DNA of 64,000 bases, from positions 2,108,001 to 2,172,000 of the forward strand of contig NZ_CP136562.1 of assembly GCF_018215265.2 (NCBI RefSeq). Direction: 5' to 3'. Shown here one piece after another: positions 46,133-55,610 of the stretch (position 1 is the stretch's first letter; every line of letters starts with the position of its first letter). The notes beneath the pieces were generated by a model, which had not been told where the DNA came from, did not search any database, and was given only the letters and a program-made list of their open reading frames with translations. The position numbers and the translations under genes were made by a program. The DNA comes from Paenarthrobacter sp. GOM3 (lineage in GTDB: Bacteria > Actinomycetota > Actinomycetes > Actinomycetales > Micrococcaceae).

Positions 46133-47641
46133 TCATACTCCCTGGACTGCAAGTTGGAGATATTCCTCGTCAGCGATGGCGCTGCGGGGGATGTCACGGA
46201 TGATTGAGCCGTCCTTGAGGACGAGGACGCGGTCGCTGACCGCGAGTAGTTCCGGATATTCGGAGGAGATGACGATGACGGCTTTCCCTGCGCTGGCAAG
46301 CTCACGGATCATGTCCAGAATTTCGCTTTTGGTGCCGATGTCGACTCCGGCCGTCGGTTCGTCGAGAATCAAAATATCCGGGTCCGTACCCAGCCACTTT
46401 GCGATGACGACCTTTTGCTGGTTGCCTCCGGAGAGCAGCCGTACCGGGCGATGGGGGTGAGCCACTTTTACTGCGAAGCGCTTGATCAGTGAGGCGGACA
46501 GCGCTTTGGCCTTGGCGCCATCCAACAGCCCGCCACTGCGTATCTGCCCCAGCAACGGCAGAAGCAGGTTGTCCTGGACCGAGTGCTCCAAGACTAGGCC
46601 TTGAGCCCTACGGTCCTCCGGGATGAGTGCGACGCCTGCGTTGATGGCCTGCTGCGGCGAGGATAGCGTCACCTCTTTGCCTCGGATCAGGACCTGTCCG
46701 CTGTCCAGTTTGTCAATGCCAAAGAGGGCGCGTGCGAGCTCGGTGCGTCCACTGCCCATAAGCCCTGCAAGTCCAAGGATCTCGCCGGGCCGGAGTGCAA
46801 ACGATACGTTCCGCACCCGCGGGCCCGCGTTCAGGTCCCGCACCTCCAGCAAGGGCTCAAGCTCGTGGGACACCCTATTCCGCGCACGATAGCTGAGCTC
46901 GCCCTCGACTTTCTTTCCCACGATCCCTTCCACGATCTGCCCTGGAGTAACGTCGGTGAGTGCCTTGGTGAGGAGGTGTTGCCCGTCCCGCAGTATGGTG
47001 ATCCGGTCCGCGAGCCTGTACACCTCATCCATACGGTGGGAGATATAGATGATTGAGATGCCCCGCCGCTTCAACCGGTCGATCAGTTCGAAGAGGGCTT
47101 CACACTCATGCCGGGCCAGGCTGGCCGTGGGTTCATCCATGATCAGCACCTGGGCGTTCTGGGAGAGCGCCTTGGCGATTTCAGTCAGCTGCCAATAGGC
47201 CGTGCCCAGCCGGGAGACCTCCGCGCTGGCGTCAACTTCGACCTCCATCTCGGCAAAGACTTCATTGGCCCGCCTTACCGCGGCACGGTCATCGATGAGG
47301 CCGCCCCGGCCGAGTGGTTCAGCGGCCAGGAAGATGTTCTGCGCGACAGTCAGGCTCGGCACGAGGCTGAATTCCTGGAAGACCATTCCGATTCCCGCGG
47401 CCTTCGCGTCCTGGATCGACGTGATGGCGGCCTGCTCGCCTCCGATGAGGATCTCCCCGGCGTCGGGCTGGTAAACGCCCTGGAGGATCTTCATGAGCGT
47501 GGACTTGCCGGCGCCGTTGCCGCCAGCCAGTGCGTGCACCTCTCCCTTGCGTACGTCGAAGCTGACATCCTTCAGGACGGAGACGCCGTTGAAGCCCTTG
47601 GAGATGGAGCGCATCTGGACGACATTGTCTGCGGTGTTCAT
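46133..47641 (-). CDS. ABC sugar transporter ATPase, RbsA/MglA type
   Basis: A 502-residue protein with two fused ATPase domains. The first has Walker A GGNGAGKST and Walker B VLIMDEPTASL. The second half has LMGSGRTELARALFGIDKLD, LLSGGNQQKVVIAKWLG and DILILDEPTAGVD; its Walker A-like loop is degenerate, as usual in RbsA. It energises import of the operon sugar. The ATG at MNTADNVVQM follows an AAAGGGC ribosome binding site. Confidence 0.9.
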   Translation of the reverse strand: MNTADNVVQMRSISKGFNGVSVLKDVSFDVRKGEVHALAGGNGAGKSTLMKILQGVYQPDAGEILIGGEQAAITSIQDAKAAGIGMVFQEFSLVPSLTVAQNIFLAAEPLGRGGLIDDRAAVRRANEVFAEMEVEVDASAEVSRLGTAYWQLTEIAKALSQNAQVLIMDEPTASLARHECEALFELIDRLKRRGISIIYISHRMDEVYRLADRITILRDGQHLLTKALTDVTPGQIVEGIVGKKVEGELSYRARNRVSHELEPLLEVRDLNAGPRVRNVSFALRPGEILGLAGLMGSGRTELARALFGIDKLDSGQVLIRGKEVTLSSPQQAINAGVALIPEDRRAQGLVLEHSVQDNLLLPLLGQIRSGGLLDGAKAKALSASLIKRFAVKVAHPHRPVRLLSGGNQQKVVIAKWLGTDPDILILDEPTAGVDIGTKSEILDMIRELASAGKAVIVISSEYPELLAVSDRVLVLKDGSIIRDIPRSAIADEEYLQLAVQGV

Positions 47642-47697
47642 ATTCTGCCCTTTCGGTGCCGGTGCGGGGGTAAGGGCCCCGCCCCGGTCGGGTCTGG

Positions 47698-48858
47698 CTA
47701 TTGCTTGTAGGACTCTTGGATGTCCTTGGGAGCGTCCTCGTGGTAGACCTGCTTCCATGCTTCGAGGACGTTGGAGTGGTCCACGGGGAGGGCGCTCAGT
47801 GCAACGTATGCCGGAGCTTCCTTGCCGATCAGTGCCCCTGCTGCGAGCCGCGCTTCCGTAACACCTTGGTCGAAGGGGACCTGGGCGCCGAGGCCGACGA
47901 CGAGCTCGTTCTTGGCCAAGGCGATGGCCACGTTCTTTCCGAGGTCCTCAGTGGCGATCTTCAAATCCTGGCGGCCTGCGGCGCGCGCTGCGGCCATGAC
48001 GCCTTCTGCGGGGACGTCCCATACGGCCCAGATTCCGGCCAGGTCGGGATACTTGCTGATCATGGCGTTGGCAGCCGCCTGGGCGTCTCCTGCAAAGTCA
48101 GGGCCAGCGATACCCTTCTCTTCCACGATCTGGATCTCCGGGTATTCCTTGGTGATCGTGTCCTTGAATCCTTCATGGCGTTGTTTGGTGACGAAGAAGT
48201 CGGCCTGGTGGTAGACAAGCCCCACCTTTCCCTTGCCACCGAGCGCTTTGGCCATTTGGTGGGCTGACACGACACCGTTGCCATAGTTGTCAGCCGAGAC
48301 AACCGAAACGTAATCCTTGCCGGCTGTCAGTCCCTGGGGGACGTTGTCCATGAAGACGAGCTTCGTGCCGGTGGCCGCTGCCTTCTTGTATGCGGAAGCT
48401 GTGGCCACGGGGTCTGTGGGGATGGAGATGATCACGTCCGGGTTTTGCGTCATGACTGTTTCGATGTCCGAAACCTGCTTGTCCGGCTTGAAGTTCGCGT
48501 CTGTCGTGGCGATGACCTTGATACCGAGCTTGTCCAGTTCGCTCTTGAGTCCATTGACTTGGGCCGTGGCCCAGTCATTGCCGCCGTAGTGCATCACGAT
48601 CGCTGCTTTGGCGTTCAGGCCTTTGATCTTCTCGATTTCTTCGGGCGTCAGGTCGGCCACGGAGGCCGGGGACGGCGTCTCGCCGTTAGGGCCTTTGCTC
48701 AACACCTGGCCCTTGATCTTCTCGAGGGCCAGTTGGGCTTTCTCGGACACGCCGGAGTCGGGGGCGTTTGAGGTTCCAGTTGCCGAACTGCTGCACGAGG
48801 CGACGGAAAGTGACAGGACTGCTGCCACGGCCAGGATGGGAAGCCTGCGGATCATCAT
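47698..48858 (-). CDS. Sugar-binding lipoprotein of the ABC transporter
   Basis: A 386-residue periplasmic-binding-protein-like type I lipoprotein. A signal peptide ends in lipobox LSVASC with Cys22 as the lipid anchor. The mature part has AAIVMHYGGNDWATAQVNGL, IISIPTDPVATASAYKKAAA and LVFMDNVPQGLT, the ribose/galactose-binding pattern. It captures the substrate outside the membrane for the permease and ATPase just downstream. Confidence 0.9.
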   Translation of the reverse strand: MMIRRLPILAVAAVLSLSVASCSSSATGTSNAPDSGVSEKAQLALEKIKGQVLSKGPNGETPSPASVADLTPEEIEKIKGLNAKAAIVMHYGGNDWATAQVNGLKSELDKLGIKVIATTDANFKPDKQVSDIETVMTQNPDVIISIPTDPVATASAYKKAAATGTKLVFMDNVPQGLTAGKDYVSVVSADNYGNGVVSAHQMAKALGGKGKVGLVYHQADFFVTKQRHEGFKDTITKEYPEIQIVEEKGIAGPDFAGDAQAAANAMISKYPDLAGIWAVWDVPAEGVMAAARAAGRQDLKIATEDLGKNVAIALAKNELVVGLGAQVPFDQGVTEARLAAGALIGKEAPAYVALSALPVDHSNVLEAWKQVYHEDAPKDIQESYKQ

Positions 48859-48906
48859 TGTTCTCCAGTGCTTTTGATTGGGTTGATGGATGGATGGTTT
48901 GGATTG

Positions 48907-49389
48907 TCAGGCGAGAGCCAGGGCCAGTGCCGTTGGAACGGGGGACAGGACCAGTCCGCCTGTTGCCGCCGCCGTCCGGACAGCGGCTGCTTTGTCCGAG
49001 GCCCTCAGGAGGGCTTCGGCATGTGCTTTCTCGACAAAGAAGCCGACTGAACAGGGCCCGTGGTTGGACTGGACCCATGTCACCGCTTCGCTTGCAGCGG
49101 TGGCGATTTCCCTGGCCTCTTTTGCGACGGGGCCGCCGATGGTGGAGACCGTTTCGGCTGAGCCGAAGTCGTCGACCGTGATGACCAGGCTGGCCCATAG
49201 GCCGAGGCCGTCGAAGACGCCCAGTACTGCGGAGGAACCGGGGGAGACGAAGGTGCTTACTGCCCCGCCAAGGTCGTTGCGGGCAGCGTCCGTGAGGAGC
49301 ACTTCCAGATTCGTCCACTGGTCGTGGTCGATATGCCGAAACCCCGCGGTGGGGTGGAGCGCGAGTACGTCTGCGACACTGCCAGGCAT
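48907..49389 (-). CDS. Hypothetical protein heading the sugar operon
   Basis: A 160-residue protein with no family I know. It has no signal or membrane segment. Segments GFRHIDHDQWTNLEVLLTDA, SAVLGVFDGLGLWASLVITV and SNHGPCSVGFFVEKAHAEAL suggest an alpha/beta fold with a substrate-like cavity, possibly related to nucleotide- or sugar-sensing domains. It is the first gene after the operators, 48 bases before the binding lipoprotein, so it is co-regulated with sugar uptake. Confidence 0.7.
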   Translation of the reverse strand: MPGSVADVLALHPTAGFRHIDHDQWTNLEVLLTDAARNDLGGAVSTFVSPGSSAVLGVFDGLGLWASLVITVDDFGSAETVSTIGGPVAKEAREIATAASEAVTWVQSNHGPCSVGFFVEKAHAEALLRASDKAAAVRTAAATGGLVLSPVPTALALALA

Positions 49390-49418
49390 TCCGCTCCTTC
49401 CTCATTGAATATCGGGGT

Positions 49419-49477
49419 CGTAAACGCTAACGAGATCAGACCGTAAACGTTTACGGAAGCGATCGTAAACGTTTACG
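49419..49477. promoter_or_regulatory. Three LacI-family operators
   Basis: CGTAAACGCTAACG (49419-49432, imperfect) and two perfect copies of CGTAAACGTTTACG (49442-49455 and 49464-49477), at 22-23 base spacing, lie just upstream of the operon start. The central CG pair is the classic LacI/GalR core. They face the adjacent LacI-type gene on the right. Confidence 0.88.
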
Positions 49478-49602
49478 GTGATGAGTGTCAAACCTCACAG
49501 CAGCGGAGTGTGGGAACTCGGCGACTCAATCCGTCAACGTAGGATGAGGAGGCAGGAAGTCCGCCGCCGGCGTTGATACGGCGGCGCGAGACAGGAGAGA
49601 GC

Positions 49603-50679
49603 ATGGCAGACGCTGGAGTCCCGCACGGAGCGAACGGACGTGGTCCGGAAGTCGCGTTACGCCGGAAGCCAACCATCAACGACGTAGCAAAAGTTGCCGG
49701 AGTTTCGTTTGGGACTGTCTCACGCGTCCTCAACGACGCACCGGATGTCAGTGCCGCCACCCGCCAACGCGTTCTGCAGGTCATCCAGGACATCGGATAT
49801 CGCCGAAACAGGGCGGCAACCGCGCTGGTCACGAGCCGGTCTACTTCCATCGGCATCGTCACTGACGGTTCCCCCCGGTTCGGCCCCGTCGGGACGCTGA
49901 TGGCCTTGGAAAACGTCGCCCGAAAGAAGGGCTATGCCACAACCGTGATCAGTGCCGAAACGCCGTACGCGGATTCCGTACAAGCGGCGCTCGACACCCT
50001 CGACGACATTGGCGTCGGCGGGATCATCGTTATTGCACCGGTGGTCGACATGGCATCAGCTGTATGGAACGCTACGTGCCGGGTGCCTGTGGAGATGATT
50101 GCCGCGGGAGCGTCGTCGACCCCCAACGTCTTCACATACTCCGAAAACCAGGAGCTTGGAGCACGTCTGGCCACCCAGCACCTCATCGACCTGGGCCACA
50201 CCGACATTGCCCACCTGGCTGGATCCATGGACTGGTTCGACGGTCGGGTCCGAAAGCGCGGCTGGGAGGCAGCACTGCGTGACGCCGGCCTACCGCAGGG
50301 GTTCTGCACCGAAGGGGATTGGAGTCCGCGCTGGGCTTACGAAACCGGCCTCCAGCTTGTGCGGGGAGGGAAGATCCCGCAGGCGATCTTCGCCGCGAGC
50401 GACCATACAGCCCTCGGACTCATCCGCGCTTTCACTGAGAACGGCGTCCGCGTCCCGGAGGACGTCAGTGTGGTTGGGTTTGACGATATTGAAGGTTCAG
50501 ATTATTTCCTGCCGCCGTTGACCACAGTGCGGCAGGACTTCACCGCCCTGGCGCTAATGAGCATGGAGGTGCTCGTGGGGGCCATGGAGGGTCGGGAAGT
50601 GGACCGCACTCCTACCGCGCCAACGCTGGTTGTTCGCAACAGCTCCACGCGGGCAGCAAGGAGTCCGTCTCCCAAGTAA
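49603..50679 (+). CDS. LacI-family transcriptional repressor
   Basis: A 358-residue LacI/GalR repressor. [20 protein letters not shown] at 24-43 is the helix-turn-helix, followed by a hinge, and the C-terminal periplasmic-binding-like sensor domain has [20 protein letters not shown] and [20 protein letters not shown]. It is divergent from the sugar operon, with three operators between, so it presumably represses the operon until an inducer sugar is bound. CAGGAGAGAGC precedes the ATG. Confidence 0.92.
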   Translation: MADAGVPHGANGRGPEVALRRKPTINDVAKVAGVSFGTVSRVLNDAPDVSAATRQRVLQVIQDIGYRRNRAATALVTSRSTSIGIVTDGSPRFGPVGTLMALENVARKKGYATTVISAETPYADSVQAALDTLDDIGVGGIIVIAPVVDMASAVWNATCRVPVEMIAAGASSTPNVFTYSENQELGARLATQHLIDLGHTDIAHLAGSMDWFDGRVRKRGWEAALRDAGLPQGFCTEGDWSPRWAYETGLQLVRGGKIPQAIFAASDHTALGLIRAFTENGVRVPEDVSVVGFDDIEGSDYFLPPLTTVRQDFTALALMSMEVLVGAMEGREVDRTPTAPTLVVRNSSTRAARSPSPK

Positions 50680-50754
50680 TCGACAACGCGATCGTCACCG
50701 CTCAATCACGAGCACGCCGCTGTGGGCTGACCATGGAAAGCCTGTTGACGGTCC

Positions 50755-51342
50755 TCAGGCAGTTCGCCGCTTCCTGAAGGCCTTGAACGCGGCGACCAGG
50801 CCGCCGGCCGCCAAAGCCCAGGGAACGCCGGCGATGATGGGATCCATCCACTGATGGCTCAGGTCGGTGCGCTTTCTCCCAAACCTGGAACTCACCCCAT
50901 GACGTGAAAATTCACTCAATACGCCGGTCTCAGTGATCGGGTTGTCCGGGCGTAGGGTGGCCAAAGATCGAAGGTGGTGTTCCCAGGCATCGATCCGGTC
51001 CCCGGCAATGAGGAGCAGCCAGTGGGCAGCGCGGCCCTCACTGTACTTATAGGCGTATTTCCGGACAGCCCCCGAAACACCCTTGGGAGGGGCGGAAGTG
51101 CCGAAAACAGGTGTGACGAACGCGTGTTCAACCGACCGCTCCCGCGGCCACCTCTCTTCCTGGCGTTCGGGGAAGTCCCAGCGGGCTCCTGTCTGGATGC
51201 CGGGCTGCTCACGAGGGTACGATGGCCGGTCGGCCGGGTCGAGGTCCGCGCCCCATCCCGGGATGCGGGCACGGAGGTCTTCGGCAGGCTCCTTCAGCGC
51301 TGGCCCAATGGAGGCGGTATACGGGGTCGGGATCTCGTCCAT
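50755..51342 (-). CDS. Hypothetical protein with C-terminal membrane segment
   Basis: A 195-residue protein. The N-terminal half is Pro/Arg-rich (GWGADLDPADRPSYPREQPG), then the core reads SGAVRKYAYKYSEGRAAHWL, LLIAGDRIDAWEHHL. It ends in a short hydrophobic span (IIAGVPWALAAGGLVAAFKA) and a basic tail, a likely membrane anchor with the tail inside. The core resembles Arthrobacter proteins found next to zinc dehydrogenases, but I know no function. The stop of the preceding dehydrogenase-type gene lies 13 bases from its start region, so the two probably form one unit. Confidence 0.65.
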   Translation of the reverse strand: MDEIPTPYTASIGPALKEPAEDLRARIPGWGADLDPADRPSYPREQPGIQTGARWDFPERQEERWPRERSVEHAFVTPVFGTSAPPKGVSGAVRKYAYKYSEGRAAHWLLLIAGDRIDAWEHHLRSLATLRPDNPITETGVLSEFSRHGVSSRFGRKRTDLSHQWMDPIIAGVPWALAAGGLVAAFKAFRKRRTA

Positions 51343-51355
51343 GTTGGTCGTCCTT

Positions 51356-52504
51356 TCAGGCTGGATTGGGGACGATGAGCGGCTTGATGCAGTCATCGAG
51401 CTTGGCTGAGAAGATGTGGTAACCCTCGGCAATGTGCTCCAGCGGGATGCGGTGGGTGACGATGTCGCTTGGTTTCAGGTAACCGTTCCGGATGTGTTCG
51501 AACAACCTGGGCCACTGCCTTTTGACCGGACACTGGTTCATCCGGAGGGTGAGGCCCTTATTCATGGCATCGCCGAACTTCACTGCGCTGAAAAGCGGTC
51601 CATATGCGCCTACCACCGACACTGTGCCGCCTTTTCGGACGGAGTCGATTGCCCAGTTCAGCGCGATGGGGGAGCCGCCCTGCAGCTTCAGTTTTGCGGC
51701 TGTTACGTGTTGGAGGAAGTTGCCGTCCGCCTCGGCCCCGACGGCGTCGATGACGACGTCGGCGCCCAGGTAGTCGGTAGTCTTCTTCAGGTGCACCACG
51801 ATGTCGTCGTACTCCACGAAGTTGTACGTTTCTGCGTGCGCGAAGGTGCGGGCTTTCTCGAGCCGGTACTCCAGGTGGTCGATAACGATCACCCGGCCCG
51901 CCCCCATCAGCCACGCTGACTTGGCGGCGAACAGGCCCACAGGACCGGCGCCGAACACCACCACCGTGTCGCCTTCTGCGATGTCGCCCAGTTGGGCACC
52001 GAAGTAGCCTGTCGGCAGGGCGTCGGTGAGCAGCAGCGCGTCCTCGTCATCCATCCAGTCCGGGATCAAACCTGGCCCGACGTCGGCGAAAGGGACGCGC
52101 ACGAACTCTGCCTGGCCGCCGTCGTACCCTCCGCACGTGTGCGAGTAGCCGTAGATGCCGCCGACGGCGGTGGCGTTGGGGTTGACGTTGTGGCAGTTGG
52201 AGTAGAGTCCGCGGGTGCAGAAGTAGCACGATCCGCAATAGATGTTGAACGGCACCATGACCCGGTCTCCGGGCTTGAACCGCTCCACCGACGGCCCAAC
52301 TTGCTCCACTACGCCGATGAACTCGTGACCGAACGTCATTCCTACCCTCGTGTCCGGCATCATCCCGTGGTAGAGATGCAGGTCGGACCCACAGATAGCG
52401 GCTAACGTCACCCGCACGATCGCATCGTTTGGATGCTCGATCGGTGGCATGTCTTTCTCTTCCACGCGCACCTTGTAGGGCCCCCGATACACCATTGACT
52501 TCAT
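51356..52504 (-). CDS. Zinc-dependent alcohol dehydrogenase
   Basis: A 382-residue medium-chain dehydrogenase. The catalytic zinc set is ICGSDLHLYHG and FGHEFIGVVE; the structural cysteines are CGSCYFCTRGLYSNC; the cofactor motif is FGAGPVGLFAAK. The sequence is closest to the glutathione-independent formaldehyde dehydrogenase-like clade, similar to its neighbour but more divergent. GGAGGCGGT precedes the ATG of MKSMVYRG; a longer upstream frame overlaps no family features. Confidence 0.88.
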   Translation of the reverse strand: MKSMVYRGPYKVRVEEKDMPPIEHPNDAIVRVTLAAICGSDLHLYHGMMPDTRVGMTFGHEFIGVVEQVGPSVERFKPGDRVMVPFNIYCGSCYFCTRGLYSNCHNVNPNATAVGGIYGYSHTCGGYDGGQAEFVRVPFADVGPGLIPDWMDDEDALLLTDALPTGYFGAQLGDIAEGDTVVVFGAGPVGLFAAKSAWLMGAGRVIVIDHLEYRLEKARTFAHAETYNFVEYDDIVVHLKKTTDYLGADVVIDAVGAEADGNFLQHVTAAKLKLQGGSPIALNWAIDSVRKGGTVSVVGAYGPLFSAVKFGDAMNKGLTLRMNQCPVKRQWPRLFEHIRNGYLKPSDIVTHRIPLEHIAEGYHIFSAKLDDCIKPLIVPNPA

Positions 52505-52559
52505 CAGTACCGCCTCCGGAAAATTGTTTGCTCCGACATTCGAGATCCCCTGTCCGGTT

Positions 52560-53708
52560 TTATGCGTTTGAAGGGTGGAGGACCACCTTGGTCCAGCCGT
52601 CTTCGCGGTTGTCGAAGTTCTTGTAGCCCTCGGGTGCTTGATCCAGGGGCAGCTCGTGGCTGACGAGGAAGGAGGGGCTGGCTTTTCCGCCGGCAATGAG
52701 GTCGCGCAGGGCCCGGTTGTACTTTTTCACCGGGCACTGTCCCGAACCCATGGTTTGTCCCTTGAACCAGTAGTTCCCGTAGTCGAAGGCCACTTGGCCT
52801 TCCTTGGCGAGTTTGTCCGGGGCGCCGGGGTCTTGGGGCAGGAACACGCCCACCACACCCAGGCCGCCGACAAACCGGACGGAGTCCACGAGCCGGTTCA
52901 GCGTCATGTTGGCATGTTCGTTGCCTTCAGTATCGTGCGCCTGGTACCCAACGCACTCGCAGCCCCGGTCGGCCCCGAATCCCATGGTCTGGTCCTTAAC
53001 GAACTCCACTGGGTCCACTGCGGAATCATCCACGGGAATGGCACCGATCTGTTCTGCCAGCTTCAAGCGGTCGCTTTGGCGGTCCACGACCATGACCTTG
53101 CCAGCCCCTTTGATGATGGCCGAGTAGGCCGCCATGAGCCCCACAGGTCCAGCACCATAGATGACTACGGAATCCCCGGGGTACACCCCGGCCATCTCCG
53201 TGGCGTGCCAGCCGGTGGGGAAGATGTCTGCGACCATCACGTAGTCGAGTTCCTTCTCCGCAGCGTCTTCGCCCAGGCGCAAGCAGTTGAAGTCACCGTA
53301 TGGTACGCGCAGGTACTCAGCCTGGCCGCCTTGGTAGGGTCCCATGTCCGCGAAACCGTAGGCCGCGCCGGCGAGCTTGGGTTCAGGCTGCATGGTGAGG
53401 CAGTAGTTGGTGAAACCACGTTCGCAGTTTTTACAGAACCCGCAGGCAATATTGAACGGCAGAACCACCCTTTCGCCAACTTTGACTTTGTCCACGGCAG
53501 GGCCGACCTCGACCACCTCACCGAGGTTTTCATGGCCAAAAGTACGCCCGGTTTCGAAGCTGGTCCGGCCTTCGTACATGTGGAGGTCCGAGCCGCAAAT
53601 ATTGGTTGTCGTAATCCGCACCAGAACGTCGGCGGGGTGCTCTATTTTGGCATCAGGAACGTCCTCGACGCTGACGTCGTTTGGCCCTTTGTAAACTACT
53701 GCTTTCAT
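52560..53708 (-). CDS. fdhA: Glutathione-independent formaldehyde dehydrogenase
   Basis: A 382-residue zinc dehydrogenase of the formaldehyde dismutase/glutathione-independent formaldehyde dehydrogenase group. NICGSDLHMYEG and FGHENLGEVV hold the catalytic zinc, CGFCKNCERGFTNYC the structural zinc, and YGAGPVGLMAAYSAI the NAD fold. The insertion with WFKGQTMGSGQCPVKKYN is characteristic of the subgroup. It needs no glutathione, which suits a mycothiol organism. It begins 55 bases after the paired dehydrogenase. The gene symbol is by family similarity. Confidence 0.85.
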   Translation of the reverse strand: MKAVVYKGPNDVSVEDVPDAKIEHPADVLVRITTTNICGSDLHMYEGRTSFETGRTFGHENLGEVVEVGPAVDKVKVGERVVLPFNIACGFCKNCERGFTNYCLTMQPEPKLAGAAYGFADMGPYQGGQAEYLRVPYGDFNCLRLGEDAAEKELDYVMVADIFPTGWHATEMAGVYPGDSVVIYGAGPVGLMAAYSAIIKGAGKVMVVDRQSDRLKLAEQIGAIPVDDSAVDPVEFVKDQTMGFGADRGCECVGYQAHDTEGNEHANMTLNRLVDSVRFVGGLGVVGVFLPQDPGAPDKLAKEGQVAFDYGNYWFKGQTMGSGQCPVKKYNRALRDLIAGGKASPSFLVSHELPLDQAPEGYKNFDNREDGWTKVVLHPSNA

Positions 53709-54083
53709 TTTTCTGCCCTTTTCTTTTTGCCCATGCTGATTCGACCATGTCGATGGTGCTTCCGGCGGGGGAGTCGCAGAATAGTGCGGAGCCCTGACCG
53801 GAGTGATGGCGCAGCCGTCACCCGGCTGAAGGGTGCTAAGTCAGCGAGGAAATGGGGGAATGCAGGTTCTTGCCTGTGAATCGCTTCCAGGGGGCTGGTA
53901 GGCCCAAGGCCTTCGGGCGGCAGTCTGTCAAGGACAATTTTCCTGCCGGTCCGTCCGCAAAAGAGAAACTGATTGAACCTCAATACTAAGCACACTTACT
54001 ATGGGTGTCGAGGGTTAACCCAAAAAGAATTGACCAGTCCGTTTACGTCCTACAGCGGTTTCCGCCGGAACAGGGGAAAAGAC
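53709..54083. other. Intergenic region with shared palindrome
   Basis: About 375 bases holding the divergent promoters of fdhA and the hydrolase at 54084. The most marked signal is TAAGCACACTTA at 53987-53998, the third TAAG-N4-CTTA element. No gene is supported here. Confidence 0.6.
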
Positions 54084-54713
54084 ATGAAATCTGGCCGCTC
54101 GATCCGTGTCACGCCCCTCCGGGTAGCGGAGCTGATAGCCGAGGGGGCGCCGATGCCCGTCTATGTCCACGTGATTGAGCATCCTGATGCCCGCGTCCTG
54201 GTGGACACAGGCATGACGGAGCTTCATCCGGCGGTTGCCGACATGGACCCCCGGCTTTTCCCCTTAGGAGAGCAGGGCTTTGACATCGGCAGCATCGACA
54301 TAGTGGTCAACACACACCTGCACTTCGACCACTGCGGAGGTAACCATCTCTTTGCCGGCAAGCCCATTTATGTCCAGGGCCAGGAGCTGGACGACGCCCG
54401 GACCCTTGATGACTACACCATCCGTGAATGGGTGGACGCGCCCGGGGTCACCTATGTGCCGGTCGATAAGGAGCTCGAGCTGCTTCCCGGTCTTCGGCTC
54501 TTGCCGGCACCCGGCCACACCCGCGGCTCCCAGGTGGTGGCCATCGACGGCGACAAGCACCCCACGATCATCGCAGGGGACACAGCGGTGTGGTTCGATG
54601 ACCTCGATAACCCCCGTACGGAGGGACAGCACCTGGTGCGTTCATTGAACCCGGAGGCTGTGTGGCTTACGCACCAGCATGAGCCGTGGAGGCCCGTCAC
54701 AAGCGGCCCCTGA
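54084..54713 (+). CDS. N-acyl homoserine lactonase-family metallo-hydrolase
   Basis: A 209-residue metallo-beta-lactamase-fold hydrolase of the AHL-lactonase group. VNTHLHFDHCGGN is the metal HxHxDH motif, with further ligands in LPAPGHTRG, AGDTAVW and WLTHQHEPW. Lactone hydrolysis is likely, but AHL quenching is unproven. I use the ATG at MKSGRSIRV after AGGGGAAAAG; an upstream ATG at 53973 lacks a ribosome binding site and would overlap the shared palindrome. The gene converges with the next one. Confidence 0.85.
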   Translation: MKSGRSIRVTPLRVAELIAEGAPMPVYVHVIEHPDARVLVDTGMTELHPAVADMDPRLFPLGEQGFDIGSIDIVVNTHLHFDHCGGNHLFAGKPIYVQGQELDDARTLDDYTIREWVDAPGVTYVPVDKELELLPGLRLLPAPGHTRGSQVVAIDGDKHPTIIAGDTAVWFDDLDNPRTEGQHLVRSLNPEAVWLTHQHEPWRPVTSGP

Positions 54714-54748
54714 CGCACGCGGGATCCAATGGGTCCGGTGGAGGCAGT

Positions 54749-55561
54749 TCAGCAGAGATGGTCGAATTCTCCCCGGGACCAGGCGTCGTGCCGTTGGGCG
54801 GAGTTGAGCAACACTTCCTTGGCGCCTGATGGGATCTTGTTGTTGAAGTTGCCATAGATCCGGTCAAACTCCAGGTCGCCGAGCTGCGCGGCGATGCGCA
54901 GAGCCACGGAACCTGAGAGCGGGAGATGGTTGGGGTAGCTTCGCATGAAGGCAACGGAACGGCGATCGGGGTTGGGAAAGACGCTGTCCCCGGTCAGCAG
55001 TACCCCTCTACCGTCCGCACCAGGCGCCCAGTGCGCCACGGCACTACCGGGAAAGTGGCCGCCGGTTTGGTGAAGCACCAGACCGTCCGCAATGGTTCTG
55101 CTGCCTGACCAGAGGGTGACGTTCGGGCTTCCGCGGCCCAACCATTCCCTGTCGGCTTCGGACACGAGGACCGGGGCGCCCCCCAGCCTGTTGGACCATT
55201 CGACCTGCACACCAAACATGTGCGGATGGCTGGCGGCGATGGCCAGGACGGGACCGTGTTCCAGGATGGCGCCAACTGCGTGATCGTCAACGTAGCCAAC
55301 CGGATCCCACAACAGCGATCCGGCAGGAGTCACCACAAGCTGGGCCGTTTGGCCGATCCCCACCTTGGGCTGGGTCCCGATGCTTACGAGGCCAGGCTCG
55401 CTTTCCATCAGGGTGGTGTGGTGTCCGCTCTTGGCGAGTTCGTCGAGCGTGGTCCAATGCTGACCGGCCTCGGGCACATACTGTCGCTCGTCCATGCAGA
55501 TAGGACAGAGGGCCGGAGCTGGTTCATCTCGTTCAACAGCGCAGGTGGAGCAGATCAGCAT
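54749..55561 (-). CDS. Metallo-beta-lactamase-fold hydrolase with N-terminal zinc ribbon
   Basis: A 270-residue protein. The first 25 residues form a CxxC...CPIC zinc ribbon (ICSTCAVERD, ALCPICMD). The hydrolase domain has AASHPHMFG in place of the usual HxHxDH, TGGHFPG, and TGDSVFPN for the late ligands, so its metal site is non-classical. It resembles a common actinobacterial family of MBL proteins with this variant motif. Substrate unknown. Confidence 0.82.
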   Translation of the reverse strand: MLICSTCAVERDEPAPALCPICMDERQYVPEAGQHWTTLDELAKSGHHTTLMESEPGLVSIGTQPKVGIGQTAQLVVTPAGSLLWDPVGYVDDHAVGAILEHGPVLAIAASHPHMFGVQVEWSNRLGGAPVLVSEADREWLGRGSPNVTLWSGSRTIADGLVLHQTGGHFPGSAVAHWAPGADGRGVLLTGDSVFPNPDRRSVAFMRSYPNHLPLSGSVALRIAAQLGDLEFDRIYGNFNNKIPSGAKEVLLNSAQRHDAWSRGEFDHLC

Positions 55562-55610
55562 GGGCCCAGACTATGGCACGGCGTGGCAGCGCCGGAAGGG
55601 GTGCCCTGCC

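Noticed and set aside
49419..49477. CRISPR-like short regular repeats
   Set aside because: Three palindromic 14-base units at 22-23 base spacing are LacI operators; they are too short and few for a CRISPR array.
52575..53879. 434-codon plus-strand open frame opposite fdhA
   Set aside because: It is antisense to a gene with complete zinc motifs and lacks any domain pattern.
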